In this document: positions 49,401-60,563 of the stretch, in pieces
Position numbering within the stretch: position 1 is the stretch's first letter
Layout: each line of letters starts with the position of its first letter
Origin: Priapulus caudatus
Lineage: Eukaryota; Priapulida; Priapulimorpha; Priapulimorphida; Priapulidae
NCBI RefSeq assembly: GCF_000485595.1
Contig: NW_014577281.1
Location: 37,690-101,689, forward strand
Direction: 5' to 3'
DNA length: 64,000 bases
Position numbers and translations under genes: made by a program
Notes under the pieces: model-generated
What the model saw: only the letters and a program-made list of their open reading frames with translations
Databases searched by the model: none
Told to the model about the DNA's origin: nothing

Positions 49401-52400
49401 AGAGTGAAATACTCCCCGATTTACTGCCGGACTCCCTGATTTTACATATGCAGGAGTCCGTGTGACTCCCTGAAAATTCTGCCACACTAACTAGTTCGTT
49501 CCAGTGCACGGCCTCGCGGAATTACCGTATTTTTTCAGCTAATGTCCAAAGAAAATTGGACTCCCTCATTTTGCTGCAGACTCCCTCTTTTTGAGGGTAG
49601 GGAGTCCGTTGGACTTCCGTGTTCAAAAGTTAATTTCTACCCCTGTATATACCTACAAATTTCTATAATCATGCATTCGCATTTGTCATAAAGCAACACC
49701 AAGTTTCAAAATCTAAATTTTCTGCTGCTGTCATGACACCCCGCGATTGTGCTGCCACCCTGACAAAGTTGCGCTTTTTCCGATTTATTTTGCACGTTAC
49801 AGACCGAAGTCTAATCACAAAAGTGCAATTATAGTTATAACTAGAGCACTCGGAGAGCACAGACCTCCGCCAAGGCAGCTGAATTCTCTCAATGTGAAAT
49901 TTTTAATTAATTAATTAAGTGGAAAAATTAATTATTAATTAATTGGATCCGGATTAGTGCGAGCGTGCAGGTGGGGGAGAACTGGTGGTTGCCCTTAGCC
50001 TGTGGTTGCGTGTTTGTAAGTCTACAGCCAGCGCACCTAGCGGAAGTGAACTGAAACGTGCATGTAACACACAAACCAACACTCAACAGACACGCCCGGT
50101 GAAAACATAACCTCGCCAAGGCCCCTGGCGGAGGTAACAAACTTCTATTTAAATCGAACGATTTTAATTAAGGACAAATTCGGCCATATTACAACCTGAA
50201 ACTTTTTAAAGTTGTTTTATAAGATAGTACAGCTCTTCTTCCTCTCAATTAACAAATAATAAATAAGTCTATAGACTTCAGCCCAAAAAGTTGTTATGTG
50301 CAAATTTGAAAGCGGATGGCTAGTAGTGCGCCACCGTCATTGCAAGCATCGATACAGCTGTAGTTTTAAAACATAAAAAAAAAATTTCGAATGACTATTG
50401 AACAATGAAAATTTTACGTAGCATAATTTAAACCTATTTTAACTTAAAATATGCGATGAACCTAGGGCAATGTGTCATTTAAAACATATTTTAACTGAAG
50501 ATAGCACTTAAAACAATGCTTTTTTCAAGGTCTACCAAAGTAGCAAACACTATCCCTTACCTCAACTTAGATTTGCAAATATCTTCTAATAGTACGGAAA
50601 CAATTAATTTTGATAGCATACTTGACCAGATGGCTGCCACGACTCAGGATGATGTCCAGATATACTCAGGCATATCTTTTTCATTGTTTCAAACCTTCCT
50701 CACTCTATATATTAAAATATCAGAAACAAAATATTATTAAGCACAAACCTCAGATATAACTAGGTACCTTGCCAATAAAATAATTACCAGAATCGATGAA
50801 GTGAACTGATTTACTTAGGAACAAATACCAAAAAATACAGTGTGTTTACATTTAAAATGAATTTGCACACCTTCACAACATAGAGACATGTTTACTATTG
50901 ACAAAGGACTAAAACCTAATACTAATGCAGTAGTTAAGAAGTTGCCTCACTCTAAACGGAATGGATGTATCTAAACAACAAAACACTAACAACATTTATA
51001 CAAGTTATTTTTTAGAAATTAAGGCCTGAACTAAGCATGACTTAATGCAGAAAACAATTACCGTTAACAGCTATGATGCTTGTGGCTTCATTGGATACTC
51101 TGGTGGTAGAATGATCCTACCATGGTAAATACCATTTTGAAACTCTGTTTCTGGAGTCCTCGGACTGTGAAGTGCCATTCAACAACAGTTGTCCTATCAT
51201 ATATACATGATTCAGGTTTAATAACTCAATATTATGATTCTGGTAAGAGTATCACATAAGCATGCCTAGGAAACCAAGTAAACATGGATTGTGCCTTACA
51301 AAATGGGGAAAATACTGTTCAATCTATGCAACAATAATCAATTTGGTGAGCTTCACTGAGGTATGACATGGCATACAACACAAACAACAAACTTATATAC
51401 AGACAAATTGAAATAGAAGCCACTATTCAAACATAGTCATTATTTGCCAGACTAACCCATTTCAAACAAAACAAAGTGCCGCAGTGCGACGAGGCCTCAT
51501 CTGGTGTCTGCGTGTCTTGTGCATAGCAAGACGTCTTATACATAAGTCTTCTTTATTCTGTTTGACTTTCGTAGCAATTCGAACAAATATATCAGCTACA
51601 CTTTCGCCACCCACCTAATCTTCTATGCATTGCAGACGACTGTGCATTGCCAGGTTGGCAGTCAACAAAATTTATGATTAGAAGCGTGCAGCCATGGCTG
51701 CCCCGTGTTTTGCCTACCCACCGCGAGCATTCACGTTATTTAGCCTTCAGGGTGCTATAGACAGACTGCTTTAGAAAATAATATGATTTAAGGAGCATAA
51801 AACTTGTCAACAAACATTTGCCTTTTGCAATTCAACTGTACAACTGTAGCCTCACATTCACACAGGTATGGGCTCTAAATAATAGCAAAATCAGTTCAGT
51901 CCTTTGTTCACGCGTCAACAAATCAATGTTTAACCTCCTCTTGAGGGTCAAAAGATTATCCCGACACTTACTCTCTTCGCATGTCAGCAGAAAGTACATT
52001 TCATGGTCTTTCAATAAAGCCCATAAAAATGGTAGGTCCCGCTGAACAAAAAGTGTTTCAATCGCTCCGTCAGACCATGTCCTCAGAAAATGTCTAAAAT
52101 CTGCCCTGTGCCCCATTGACCTTTGACCTGTGACCTCCAATTTCGGCACAGTGATGGCTTTTCCTACCATGATGCTATACACCGACTATCCCGAGCCTAG
52201 TCGAGCCGTTTAGATTTGTGCCGCCAATTTCTGCATTTCCTCCCTATACCTTAAGTTAAGGAGGGAATGTTCCTTCTTTTACACCTCTAGACCTTTGACC
52301 CCCAGCTTCGACATCCCAACTCGTTTTCGGATTACCCCCACACGTCCCGAATATCGTGACCGTACGTCGAGCGGTTAAGATTTGTGCCCAACTGTTGACG

Positions 52401-52619
52401 CCCGAACGCACGGCCGGATGGACGCACGGACGCACGCACGCTCATGCGATTCTACAAGCTGCATCTGACTATGTCAGATGAGCTAAAAACTGTAATCAAT
52501 AATACATTAGCTAATGCTATCAAAATTTTCAAAAAATATGTAAACCTCTAGTGGTTGTGCATAGTATTGCTCTGTTGGTTCTTGCAGCTCCTTTGCTTCG
52601 CGCATCAACCTTTTTACAG
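40461..52619 (-). CDS. UBE2J1: UBE2J1 orthologue, tail-anchored ER ubiquitin-conjugating enzyme
   Basis: Intact minus-strand exons: 52619-52546 (VKRLMREAKELQEPTEQYYA...PLE), 46324-46193 (DNLFEWHFTVRGPP...EYPMKPPSI), 45838-45754 (NGRFETMKKICLSISGHH, with the expected active-site Cys in ICLSIS), 44184-44079 or its copy 49075-48970 (IRTALLAIIGFMPTPGGG), 47998-47875 (SHDWMCPLCG...LLLPM), 40979-40461 (Ser/Thr/Gln-rich linker, then a membrane helix SSIIAMIVLSLVIAVLVARR and 13 residues). UBE2J1 works with Hrd1-type ligases in ER-associated degradation. The order is close to the human protein throughout. Its first exon (Met to about residue 10, phase 1) is not found and may lie in the 53625-53928 gap. 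The intron after the IRTALL exon uses a GC donor. The exons shown come from two duplicate copies, each partly damaged. Confidence 0.9.
42955..43092 (-). pseudogene. UBE2J1: Broken copy of the UBE2J1 SHDWMCPLCG exon
   Basis: Clearly the same exon as 47998-47875, but with about a dozen extra single bases that destroy the frame. The same density of insertions continues into the flanking intron. This suggests sequence error rather than decay of a real gene copy. Confidence 0.75.
44073..44078 (-). promoter_or_regulatory. Non-canonical GC-AG splice donor in UBE2J1
   Basis: The IRTALL exon ends AAAAG|GCAAGT. Only this GC donor joins the next exon in frame (AKR + SHDWMC, matching the AKKSQDF region of human UBE2J1). 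The nearby GT (GGCAA|GTTTTG) would run into a stop. AG|GCAAGT is the strong context required for GC-AG introns. The same donor is present in copy B (48964-48969). Confidence 0.7.
44485..44754. mobile_element. MITE of 270 bp with CAGGG ends (copy B at 49376-49645)
   Basis: It starts CAGGGTGCGAATTTAACG and ends AAGTTAATTTCTACCCCTG, with TATATA on both sides. The body holds several GGACTCCCT / AGGGAGTCC motifs. The ends resemble those of the element in the ZNF511 intron, suggesting one family. Confidence 0.65.
44949..45269. mobile_element. ~320-bp element with ACCTCCGCCAAGG / CCTGGCGGAGGT ends
   Basis: It begins AGAGCACTCGGAGAGCAC, then ACCTCCGCCAAGG, and ends GCCCCTGGCGGAGGT. A (TTAA)n tract is inside. 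A paralogous segment at about 62190-62650 lacks it, so it is an insertion into an older repeat. Copy B lies at about 49840-50135. Confidence 0.65.
48148..48917. mobile_element. 754-bp foldback element in a UBE2J1 intron, 8-bp target duplication
   Basis: The element 48156-48909 runs CAAGAGTACAT...ATGTACTCTTG, with inverted arms about 300 bp long and near-perfect for their inner 240 bp. ATGTGTAT flanks it at 48148-48155 and 48910-48917. The loop holds an unrelated ~144-bp segment. The copy A counterpart is about 43262-44018, with its left end corrupted by indels. Confidence 0.8.
50626..51200 (-). pseudogene. UBE2J1: Broken copies of two UBE2J1 exons (DNLFEW and active-site exons)
   Basis: Counterparts of 46324-46193 and 45838-45754 are recognisable at about 51065-51195 and 50630-50712. 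They carry insertions and deletions: the DNLFEW copy reaches a stop after about four codons, and the active-site copy loses a base near its donor. Flanking intron shows similar indels. Confidence 0.75.
51893..52490. repeat. Dispersed ~600-bp repeat, third copy
   Basis: A diverged relative of 42085-42770 and 47095-47690. It shares GTTCAGTCCTTTGTT, TTAAGATTTGTGCCCAACTG and TTGACG...GACGCACGGA, and ends ATGCGATTCTACAAGCTGC. It differs by substitutions rather than one-base insertions, which makes it a useful clean reference for judging the noise in copy A. The GTCCGTCC-type end resembles the segment at about 62920. Confidence 0.7.
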
Positions 52620-53624
52620 CTGCAATATAACAAACAGTAGCTTAGATACGATCAACAGTAACAATCAAATACTGTTCATTCAGGGGCCACTAGCATTATT
52701 GTATAAAGAAAAAGCTGAACAGATAAAAGTCACAAAGCTATAGAGGCTAAAGCCACAGAGGATTAACAGACTACTTTCATTACTGATTGTTTCAGACATT
52801 TCAGTAGTTTTGGGCAACTTCAAATTTAGATTTAATTTTTAATACATTAATCATTAATTACAAACGAAAGCAGGAATAAAATTACACGTACCTTAGGCTT
52901 AGGGATACAGATACCAATATATACAATCTAATTAAAGGATACAGTCAGGGTTACGGACAGGCACCACCGTAAAGGGATTACAACATAATTAACTGCCCAT
53001 TAAATCCAACCAAACTCACATCTATTTAATAACCGAGAAGTCTCTCTATGCTCACCGTGAAAATAATCACAGAATTTACTAAAATTACTAACAAGTTCAA
53101 CAGAGATATTCGCAATTTTCTACATTCTACGATAATTGAATGACTACGTTTAGAATTGACCAAGGTATGTGCAATTGCTAATGTTAATACTCACTGCGAC
53201 CAATTACCACCAACAAACTTTAAAAAAAGTTGTGCTGTTATAACTTGACAAAATAAGTGAATTCTTTCGATCTCCTGTTTGCCGCCCACTAATTAATGCG
53301 TTATCATCTCTATGTACCTAAACACGCGTAGCAACACCGGTTCAAATTAGCTGTAACAGCGTCTTGATTCGGATTCATATTCTGGGATAGCACGTGCCAA
53401 TGATGTACCTATTTTAAGGGCGTTCCGGGGTTTGCAATAGCCGGGTAAGCATCAGTCTTCGACGTTCGGCGGAGGACCGTGATCCGAGACCACCAAAATC
53501 TCTCTCGGTCCAGTAAATTTAACAAGTTAAATGGAGCGTCGCAGGCTTTCATTTTTAAGGGGCGCGATCGCGCTCGCGCTCCACCGCGCACCATAAATTG
53601 TGCCATGGTGCGTGCATCATCGCG

Positions 53625-53928
53625 NNNNNNNNNNNNNNNNNNNNNNNNNNNNNNNNNNNNNNNNNNNNNNNNNNNNNNNNNNNNNNNNNNNNNNNNNNNN
53701 NNNNNNNNNNNNNNNNNNNNNNNNNNNNNNNNNNNNNNNNNNNNNNNNNNNNNNNNNNNNNNNNNNNNNNNNNNNNNNNNNNNNNNNNNNNNNNNNNNNN
53801 NNNNNNNNNNNNNNNNNNNNNNNNNNNNNNNNNNNNNNNNNNNNNNNNNNNNNNNNNNNNNNNNNNNNNNNNNNNNNNNNNNNNNNNNNNNNNNNNNNNN
53901 NNNNNNNNNNNNNNNNNNNNNNNNNNNN
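53625..53928. other. Assembly gap, 304 N
   Basis: 304 N. The left flank is GC-rich (GCGATCGCGCTCGCGCTCC). The missing UBE2J1 first exon and promoter could lie here. Confidence 0.99.
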
Positions 53929-54904
53929 TTGCATCATCGGCCTCAGAATAAGTGGTTGAATCGCCGCACAAAAGGCCTGTGTTTATTATGTTGAAATAGC
54001 GCTCCATTTTACAGGGATGAGATCCTGTTCCGCGGATGTTCCAGTCCCAGGGTCGATTTTGCTTGAAACGTCTAAATCCGTGAGAGAAAATTTTAGGCGG
54101 GGTTAAGAATGCTCACAAATTTTGATTTAACAGTCCACAGCCTTCTAACAGATACTTATTTAATAACATTGGCTTTATAGGTTGCTTTACAATATAGACA
54201 CGGCCTTAGTTCATGTTTGAGAGTGTCAGACGTGGCGCGTGTGTGCGTTTTATTTGACGCTTGCAAGTGTGGTCGTGTGGTGTTGCTGCGCGTGCTACCA
54301 GGCCGTATATATAGTGACGCGATCGATCACGTGGCGTACTGTCAAAGCTCGCACGTCACTGGCGTTGGCTTGAGGCTAGGTTCCCTGTCCATGAGAGTTG
54401 TCAATGTTGGCAGATGGAATGCGCGAGCCTCGACTGGAGTATCTATTTCCTAGCCCAATTCTCAGTTTCAGTAGCAATTGAGATGAATCAACATTCATTA
54501 CACGCTTCGTCGTATCTTAAAATACAATGGCAGACCTTTTAAGGGTGTGTATTTTTAGTGGAGCTCTCCAATGCATTGCGCCTCTTAAGGGTTGTGATTT
54601 TTTAATGGGATGCTCTTCCATCATGCCTCTTAAGGGTGTGATTATGGGCGTGAAGGTCCCTCATGGTGTTTAGGGGAGTATTAGTAGTCCTCCTGTACTT
54701 TTCAAATCTGCAAAGCGCTGCGTCGGTTCTCACAGTTTTTCTCAGCCACTCTAGGTACAGTATTTAAATAATTTATCAAAGTATTTATGAGACTACTTAC
54801 TGTATAAATAACATTTTTTTAAACTTTGTTTCATCGCTAACCAAACGTCACTTTGATCAACGACTGCCGCATGTACATTTATAGCCTGCGCAGTCCGCTT
54901 CTAA

Positions 54905-55023
54905 TTATGGCATGACTGGTACTAGCTCCACTCTTTGGCTTAGTTGCTCGGTTGCGGCAACTAAGTCGCCCAACGAGCAACTAAGCGAGAGGAGGGAGCG
55001 AGTACCAGTTTAATTTATGGCAT
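54905..55023. mobile_element. 101-bp foldback insertion with 9-bp target duplication
   Basis: The element 54914-55014 runs GACTGGTACTAGCTCC...GGAGCGAGTACCAGTTTAAT and is flanked by TTATGGCAT on both sides. Its ends match the 58606-58697 element, so the two are members of one family inserted at unrelated sites. Confidence 0.75.
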
Positions 55024-55144
55024 TGCGTCGTGGTTAAAATGCGGTCCTAAAAGCAAATGGATCATTAATAATTAGAAAGGGCAGTTGTCGCCAACTACAT
55101 GTATCCCCGTGTTCTCCCCAAGATGTGTAAGTTAACAACTTTTG

Positions 55145-55480
55145 GTCGCGCTAGGTCAATTAGGCCGGGCCGAGTTATAGAGCGGAAGGGAAATATGATG
55201 AAGGTCAAGGTCAAGGTATCAATGTAAATATAGAGCGGAAGGGAAATATGATCAAGGTCAAGGTCAAATAAAGGTCGTAGTGACCAGGTTTTGGTAGCGC
55301 TAGGTCAATTAGGGGCCGAGTTAGAGCGGAAGGGAAATATGATCAAGGTCAAGATAAAGGTCAAATAAAGGTCGCAGTGACCTGATTTTGGTACGCTGCT
55401 CACCTTCTCCCCAAGATGTGTAATTATACTAAGTTTGGTAGCGCTAGGTCAATTAGGGTTGGAGTTATAGAGCGGAAGGG
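55145..55480. repeat. Repeat block with six AAGGTCA motifs
   Basis: About three partial copies of TAGCGCTAGGTCAATTAGG + GAGCGGAAGGGAAATATGAT + CAAGGTCAAGGTCAAATAAAG. AAGGTCA is also the half-site of orphan nuclear receptors. Repeat origin is the simpler explanation. Confidence 0.7.
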
Positions 55481-55629
55481 AAATTATCTGCGGCGGACCG
55501 AGCGGCGGCGGCGGCTGGGGAGACATGAAACCATAGTATCCCCGCCGACTTCGTCAAGGGAGATACAATAATACGGCGTTCTGAACACGAGTGTGTAATG
55601 AATTTGTAAATTGAATTTTATTGAATTAT

Positions 55630-55935
55630 AATTTGGATGTGATGTATATTTGACAGGTATATCACTACTGTTATTATTGTAGTGTGTAGAAGGTATGTGA
55701 TGTATATTTGATAGGTATCCTTACTGTTATCATTGTAGTGTGTAGAAGGTATGTGATGTATATTTGATAGGTATCCTTACTGTTATCATTGCAGTTTGTA
55801 GAAAGTATATGTGATAAATGCTCACTGACGACTAACGCAGATTTGTTGTTCTATTTTGCAGCTTTTATTGTAGTGTGTAGAAGGCATACATGTGATGTAT
55901 ATTTGATAGGTATTACTACTGTTATCCTAGCAGTG
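55630..55935. repeat. Tandem repeat, unit about 60 bp
   Basis: TGTGATGTATATTTGATAGG + TATCCTTACTGTTATCATTG + TAGTGTGTAGAAGGTA recurs four to five times, with a non-matching segment at 55805-55865. Confidence 0.8.
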
Positions 55936-57275
55936 TGTAGAAGGTATTATTATAGGTAAAATGCAAAATGATATCAATGTTTTGTTCTTTATTGTCAAAA
56001 GTGTCAAAATAATATTGGTCCAGTAAAATTTAGTCCGGACCAGTAAATTTTGCTGGCTTGGTGGACCGTAGGTCCAGTGTTTAGAAATTTCATTCGTGAA
56101 GACTGAAGCATATGCGAAGATTTTGAACTGTTTGGGAGACTACATACATAATAATCTACTATTACATGTCGCCATCTATCTAATAAAATGAGTACTGAAA
56201 TTTTCACCAAATTTCACCTACAACCCTGGATGTATCCTTAATATTTATGTATGTACCTGGACTCCGAAGGCTGTAGCGTCCATCCATACTATCAAAGAAA
56301 CCTATTGATCCACACTAGTAGTTGGTATATTTTTGGTTCTGCAAATATGCTACCTCAGTACCTGAAACACATTGATTAGTTGATTACTTAAATTAACTAA
56401 ATCAACTAACACCAGAGTAATACTATTACTAACATTAGAACTAGAGTAAACTACAGTACTACTCCGAGACCTACTACAATACAAGTAGGAACTTCTGTCG
56501 TGAAGTTCAAGTGGCAGCAGAGCAGTTACTAGACGGAATAATTCTGTCCCAGATAACCTTTTTCATATTTTGGTGAGGGTTATTGGGACAGAACGGGGTG
56601 CATTGAAATTTCGTGAGATCGCATGCAAAATGCATGCGCTGCTAATGCGGCCCATACGCCGCTATTGGCGCAGAAAAAAACCTACCGTTCCCTTCTACAT
56701 GGCTTTACCTTGCTACTGATATGTGTATACATTCACTTCAATCGTTATTTACTTCTTAAAAGATTGTTTTTCAGAAACTCCGCTTCATTAACTTTAGTAA
56801 ATTACGTTGGCCATTTACAAACAATCAGACCAATCAGAGCGAGTCTTACAATAGCCCCTGGTTCTCGCTTGTATCTGTGGCGCTGCAGGAGGGCTAGAGA
56901 AAATTATTTTAGCCACGTGGGTTCGTGCGTTCCGCTCTGGTTTTGCTTCAAATTTAAATTTGTATTCCGAATAAATTTCTTCTGAGTAGTCCATTGTGAT
57001 TTTCTTCTAAGTAGTCGACGTAGTACCCACATGAATAAAATATTTCCTCCAACCCTACGACAGCGCCACAGATACAAGAGAAAACCAGGCTATTGTAAGG
57101 CTCGCTCTGATTGTTTGTGAATGGCGAATGCGATTTACTAAAGTGGAATGAAGTGGGGTTTCTGAAAAACAATCTTTTAAGAAGTGAATAACGATTGAAG
57201 TGAATATTCACCCACATCAGTAGCAAGGTAAAGCCATGTAGAAGGGAACGGTAGGCTTTTTTACCTGCCGATACC

Positions 57276-57934
57276 GGCCGCATTAGATACAATAATGTAA
57301 CCCAAAAAGAGTAGGGTTACAACGCGTCCCTATCTTTTTGTGGGGGGGAACCCCTGAGTGAATCACTCAGGGCAGTTTGCTGGTGCGTTTTCAGAGACTA
57401 GAACTTCCAAACTGGGTTTATTCTCAACACGAACCTTTCTCCGCTATCTTGGAACTTACTATGTATCACAATACTTTGTATTAAACTAATATAACCTGTT
57501 ACAAAAATTCGAAGTGACGAGCGGCAAATATACCGAGCGCCATTTCTGTTGACCTGTGACGTACGCATTCCCAATGCACACAGCGATCGGCAAACGCAGC
57601 GCCCTCCGATTGGTCGGTGAACCCGCTCTTCAAACCGAAGTACGTCACAGGTCAACAAAAATGGCGCTCAGTATATTCGCCGCTCGTCACTTCGAATTTT
57701 TGTAACAGGTTATATTAGTTTAATACAGAGTATTGTGATACATAGTAAGTCCCCGGATAGCGGAGAAAGGTTCGTGTTTAGAATAAACCCAGTTTGGAAG
57801 TTGTAGTCTCGAAAAAACGAACCATAAAACCGCCCTGAGTAAATCACTCAAGGCACCTCCACAGAAAACTATAGTATAGTACGTGTTGTAACCCTACTCT
57901 TGTTGGGTTACATGATTGTATCTAGGGCCGCATT
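57276..57934. mobile_element. 641-bp foldback element nested in the 56530-58053 element
   Basis: The ends read AGATACAATAATGTAACCC and GGGTTACATGATTGTATCTA. GGCCGCATT is present on both sides (57276-57284 and 57926-57934), giving a 9-bp target duplication within the host's right arm. Shifting one base gives TAG...CTA ends with an 8/9 match. It in turn contains a copy of the 8813-type MITE. Confidence 0.8.
57390..57816. mobile_element. Second copy of the 8813-9269 MITE family
   Basis: Arms begin TTTTCAGAGACTAGAACTTC and end in the reverse (GGAAGTTGTAGTCTCGAAAA). The inner part again carries GGCGCTCGGTATATTTGCCG-like and TGTTGACCTGTGACG motifs. It is the innermost of three nested elements. Confidence 0.8.
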
Positions 57935-58596
57935 AGCAGCGCATGCATTTTGCATGCGATCTCACGAAATTTCAATGCACCTCGGGCCCGTTCTGTCTCA
58001 GTATAACGCATCCAAAATATAAAACGTTATCTGGGACAGAATTATTCGGTCTAAGCAGTTACAAATTATAATTTTTTACAATTTAGGTGTCTATCGAGTA
58101 TTGTTCATAAATTTAACTAATCCGTAATCCCCCGATTAGTAATCGTGTATCAGACTATCAGTATCAGCCACCTTGTAATTTGACACACACAACATAACAC
58201 TATATATATATATATATAATAGAGAAACTATATTTTATATCCAAGATAACACACGTCACTCGTAGACGTACACAACAGACCCGCGAGACTGTATGAATCA
58301 TGACCGGAGATCGTGACGCGACCAACGAAATTTACATAACGGTAACCAATGCCATGGCAATCCGGCCAATGGCGAATAGCAACGTCAGTTTAATGTTTTT
58401 TAGAAACAAACAACTGGTAGCGAGCCTAATACTTACTTAGTTACTATTCTATTGATAAGCTGTAACGTTAATGATTTTTTTATACAAATTGCTATCGTGT
58501 TTAGGAGGCTTATTACCATAGTATTACTATTACTATTAGTATCGCAGTTATCGTACACTCACAATCCACTGTTTTGCTCTCGAATTTTAATAACAA

Positions 58597-58706
58597 GGAT
58601 ACTGCTAGACTGGTACTCGCTCCTACCTCGATTACTTGATCCCACCTCGATTACTCGATCCCACCGAGTAACTAAGGTGGGAGCGAGTACCAGTCTAGGA
58701 TACTGC
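58597..58706. mobile_element. 92-bp foldback insertion with 9-bp target duplication
   Basis: The element 58606-58697 starts TAGACTGGTACTCGCTCC, and its last 18 bases are the exact reverse complement. GGATACTGC flanks it on both sides. Same family as 54914-55014. Confidence 0.85.
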
Positions 58707-58811
58707 CACCCATGCTTCCACCTAGCGGACGAGATCTCGTGATCGTCAGGTGCATAATACCGCACGGGAGTATTTTAATGGCCGATAAAGCTGCGTGTGT
58801 AACGTTCACGC

Positions 58812-58931
58812 GACTAGACCACAGAAATAGAATAGAAGTTTCTATTCTATTTCTATTTCTATTTCTATATTCTATTCTATTTCTATTTCTATTTCTATTT
58901 CTATCTTCTATTCTATTTCTGTGGACTAGAC
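58812..58931. mobile_element. 104-bp foldback insertion with 8-bp target duplication and TTTCTA microsatellite
   Basis: The element 58820-58923 begins CACAGAAATAGAATAGAAG and ends with its exact complement. GACTAGAC flanks both sides. The interior has expanded into (CTATTT)n. Confidence 0.8.
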
Positions 58932-60563
58932 ACGCTTAACGTACACAAAGCTTTAATTTTATGGTTGATAAATTTTAAATCATGTACACTATACGCGGAT
59001 ACTACATGACATAGAACATAGAAAGTACGACTGTAGAAATTATATCAGTGAATTCCAGTCAACAACTACTCACTAGCATACCGTACGATACATAACAGCT
59101 TCGATGCTAGTAGTAGTAGTACGTCACAACCAAAATCTAACAACAATCAGAGACAATATACCTGGGATATGACTTTAATCACCGCAATCTATATTTCCTA
59201 ATACTAATAGTTTTTGCTGTGATGAACAGCGGTAATTCCATATAGCTAAAGAAACCGACTACTTTCTAAGGCGACACACACACGCGCGCACGCGACGGAT
59301 AATTGTTTTTATTCAAATATCAGATGTACATAACAAGGGCTCCGTTTATTATGTGCTACCTGTTCCATCCTATCTAGTACTAGTAGTAGTAGTAATATCA
59401 TGAACTTTTACACGCGTATCAAAATAACTGATTTAGGGTGGAAACAAAATGGTCACTGGGTGCAGATTTTTCTGGAAAATACAATATGCCATTAAAACAG
59501 GTTAATATAGTTCAAATTATTGATTCATATTAGGTTTTTCGTATTTTATATGCGTTACAATTAAAATTTTACAAGTAAAACTCACGATACATTATTTCCA
59601 TTATTTGCCGTAAGATGTCGCAAAAATCAATAGATACCTTCTACCCCTATGACGACAAAGTTATAAGGCCCTTAGAAGTGACCAATCAGCGGCGACACTT
59701 GTTTACTTCTTGTTGTTCGATGGCAAGCTTATGACTGTATTTTATTTAAGGGAAATTCTTCAATATTTCGCAAGTTTACGGCTTGATCGTGATACTGAAG
59801 ACATTAATGGACTGAGGGAACTCCGTAAGACATGTAATACATAAAAGGTTCGATATATTGTCATGTTACTGCCATTTTATCCTGTCGAAACTAGTTGCTC
59901 ATCGCCGTCTGTCCATCATGTCGCTTCACGCTTGTGGAAAATGAACTACCCAGTCGGTTCTACTTACAATACCCGCACCATACCTCTACATATAGCCTGT
60001 TAAGGAATGAAAAATCGTAACCTACAATCGAATCTATGTCGTCTTATTTAGCAGGCCGTCGATTTCGGGGAATCAATCGATAATGTACACCTGTTTCCCT
60101 GTAAAGCTTTCTGTAAAACTAACATTGCAACACCTTGGGCAACACCGTGTTACTGTTAGATGCAGCACAGAGGGCACAGTCCTCTGCCTCACGCTCAGGT
60201 CATATGCATTAGCCAAATAAATCCCAGCACGTAGTTGAGGACAACACTAATGCAATTTATCTGATTTTCAGGTACAAAACACATAGTTATCCCAATGTTA
60301 GATATATGGAAGCAGGGCGTCCACTGACCCCGTTTCTATATTATACTTGTCTAATGGCTAATGCTTGCATATTTGATTACTAGGTCCCTATAGTATTACT
60401 AAAATTGTTTTTCTCTATTCTACATGTATGCTGTTAGGGAGATGATATTTATCCCGTGTGCTATGTGAAATCAAGTTCTAGATATTGCCCAATAGGTGCT
60501 TCAAAAATTTTAGATGTAACAACGATACAACGCTGTACGATGCTCAATGTTGTGCATTTATCT

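Larger units (their letters stand above)
47095..51950. repeat. Tandem duplication, copy B
   Basis: Matches copy A as described there. Its left part is clean (intact 47875-47998 exon). Its right part (50100-51900) carries scattered one-base indels that break two UBE2J1 exons. The junction with copy A has two adjacent ~60-bp repeats of TTCAGTCCTTTGTTAAC + CTCTTGAGGGTCAAAAG (47033-47160). Related sequence also lies at the far right (51893-51955). Confidence 0.9.
56521..58062. mobile_element. 1.5-kb foldback element with 9-bp target duplication, hosting a second element
   Basis: The element 56530-58053 begins TAGACGGAATAATTCTGTCC and ends with its inverse (GGACAGAATTATTCGGTCTA). AGCAGTTAC flanks it at 56521-56529 and 58054-58062. 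Inverted arms continue through GCATGCAAAATGCATGCG and the long blocks 56665-56950 / 57000-57270. The right arm is split by the 57285-57925 insertion. Non-coding; frames at 56623-57292 are just its arms. Confidence 0.85.

Noticed and set aside
53555-54007. Frames across 53598-54007
   Set aside because: They consist almost wholly of N.
56623-57658. Frames of 86-120 codons in the foldback region
   Set aside because: They lie in the inverted arms of mobile elements. The same sequence read from the opposite arm gives the 112-codon frame, with no protein family match.
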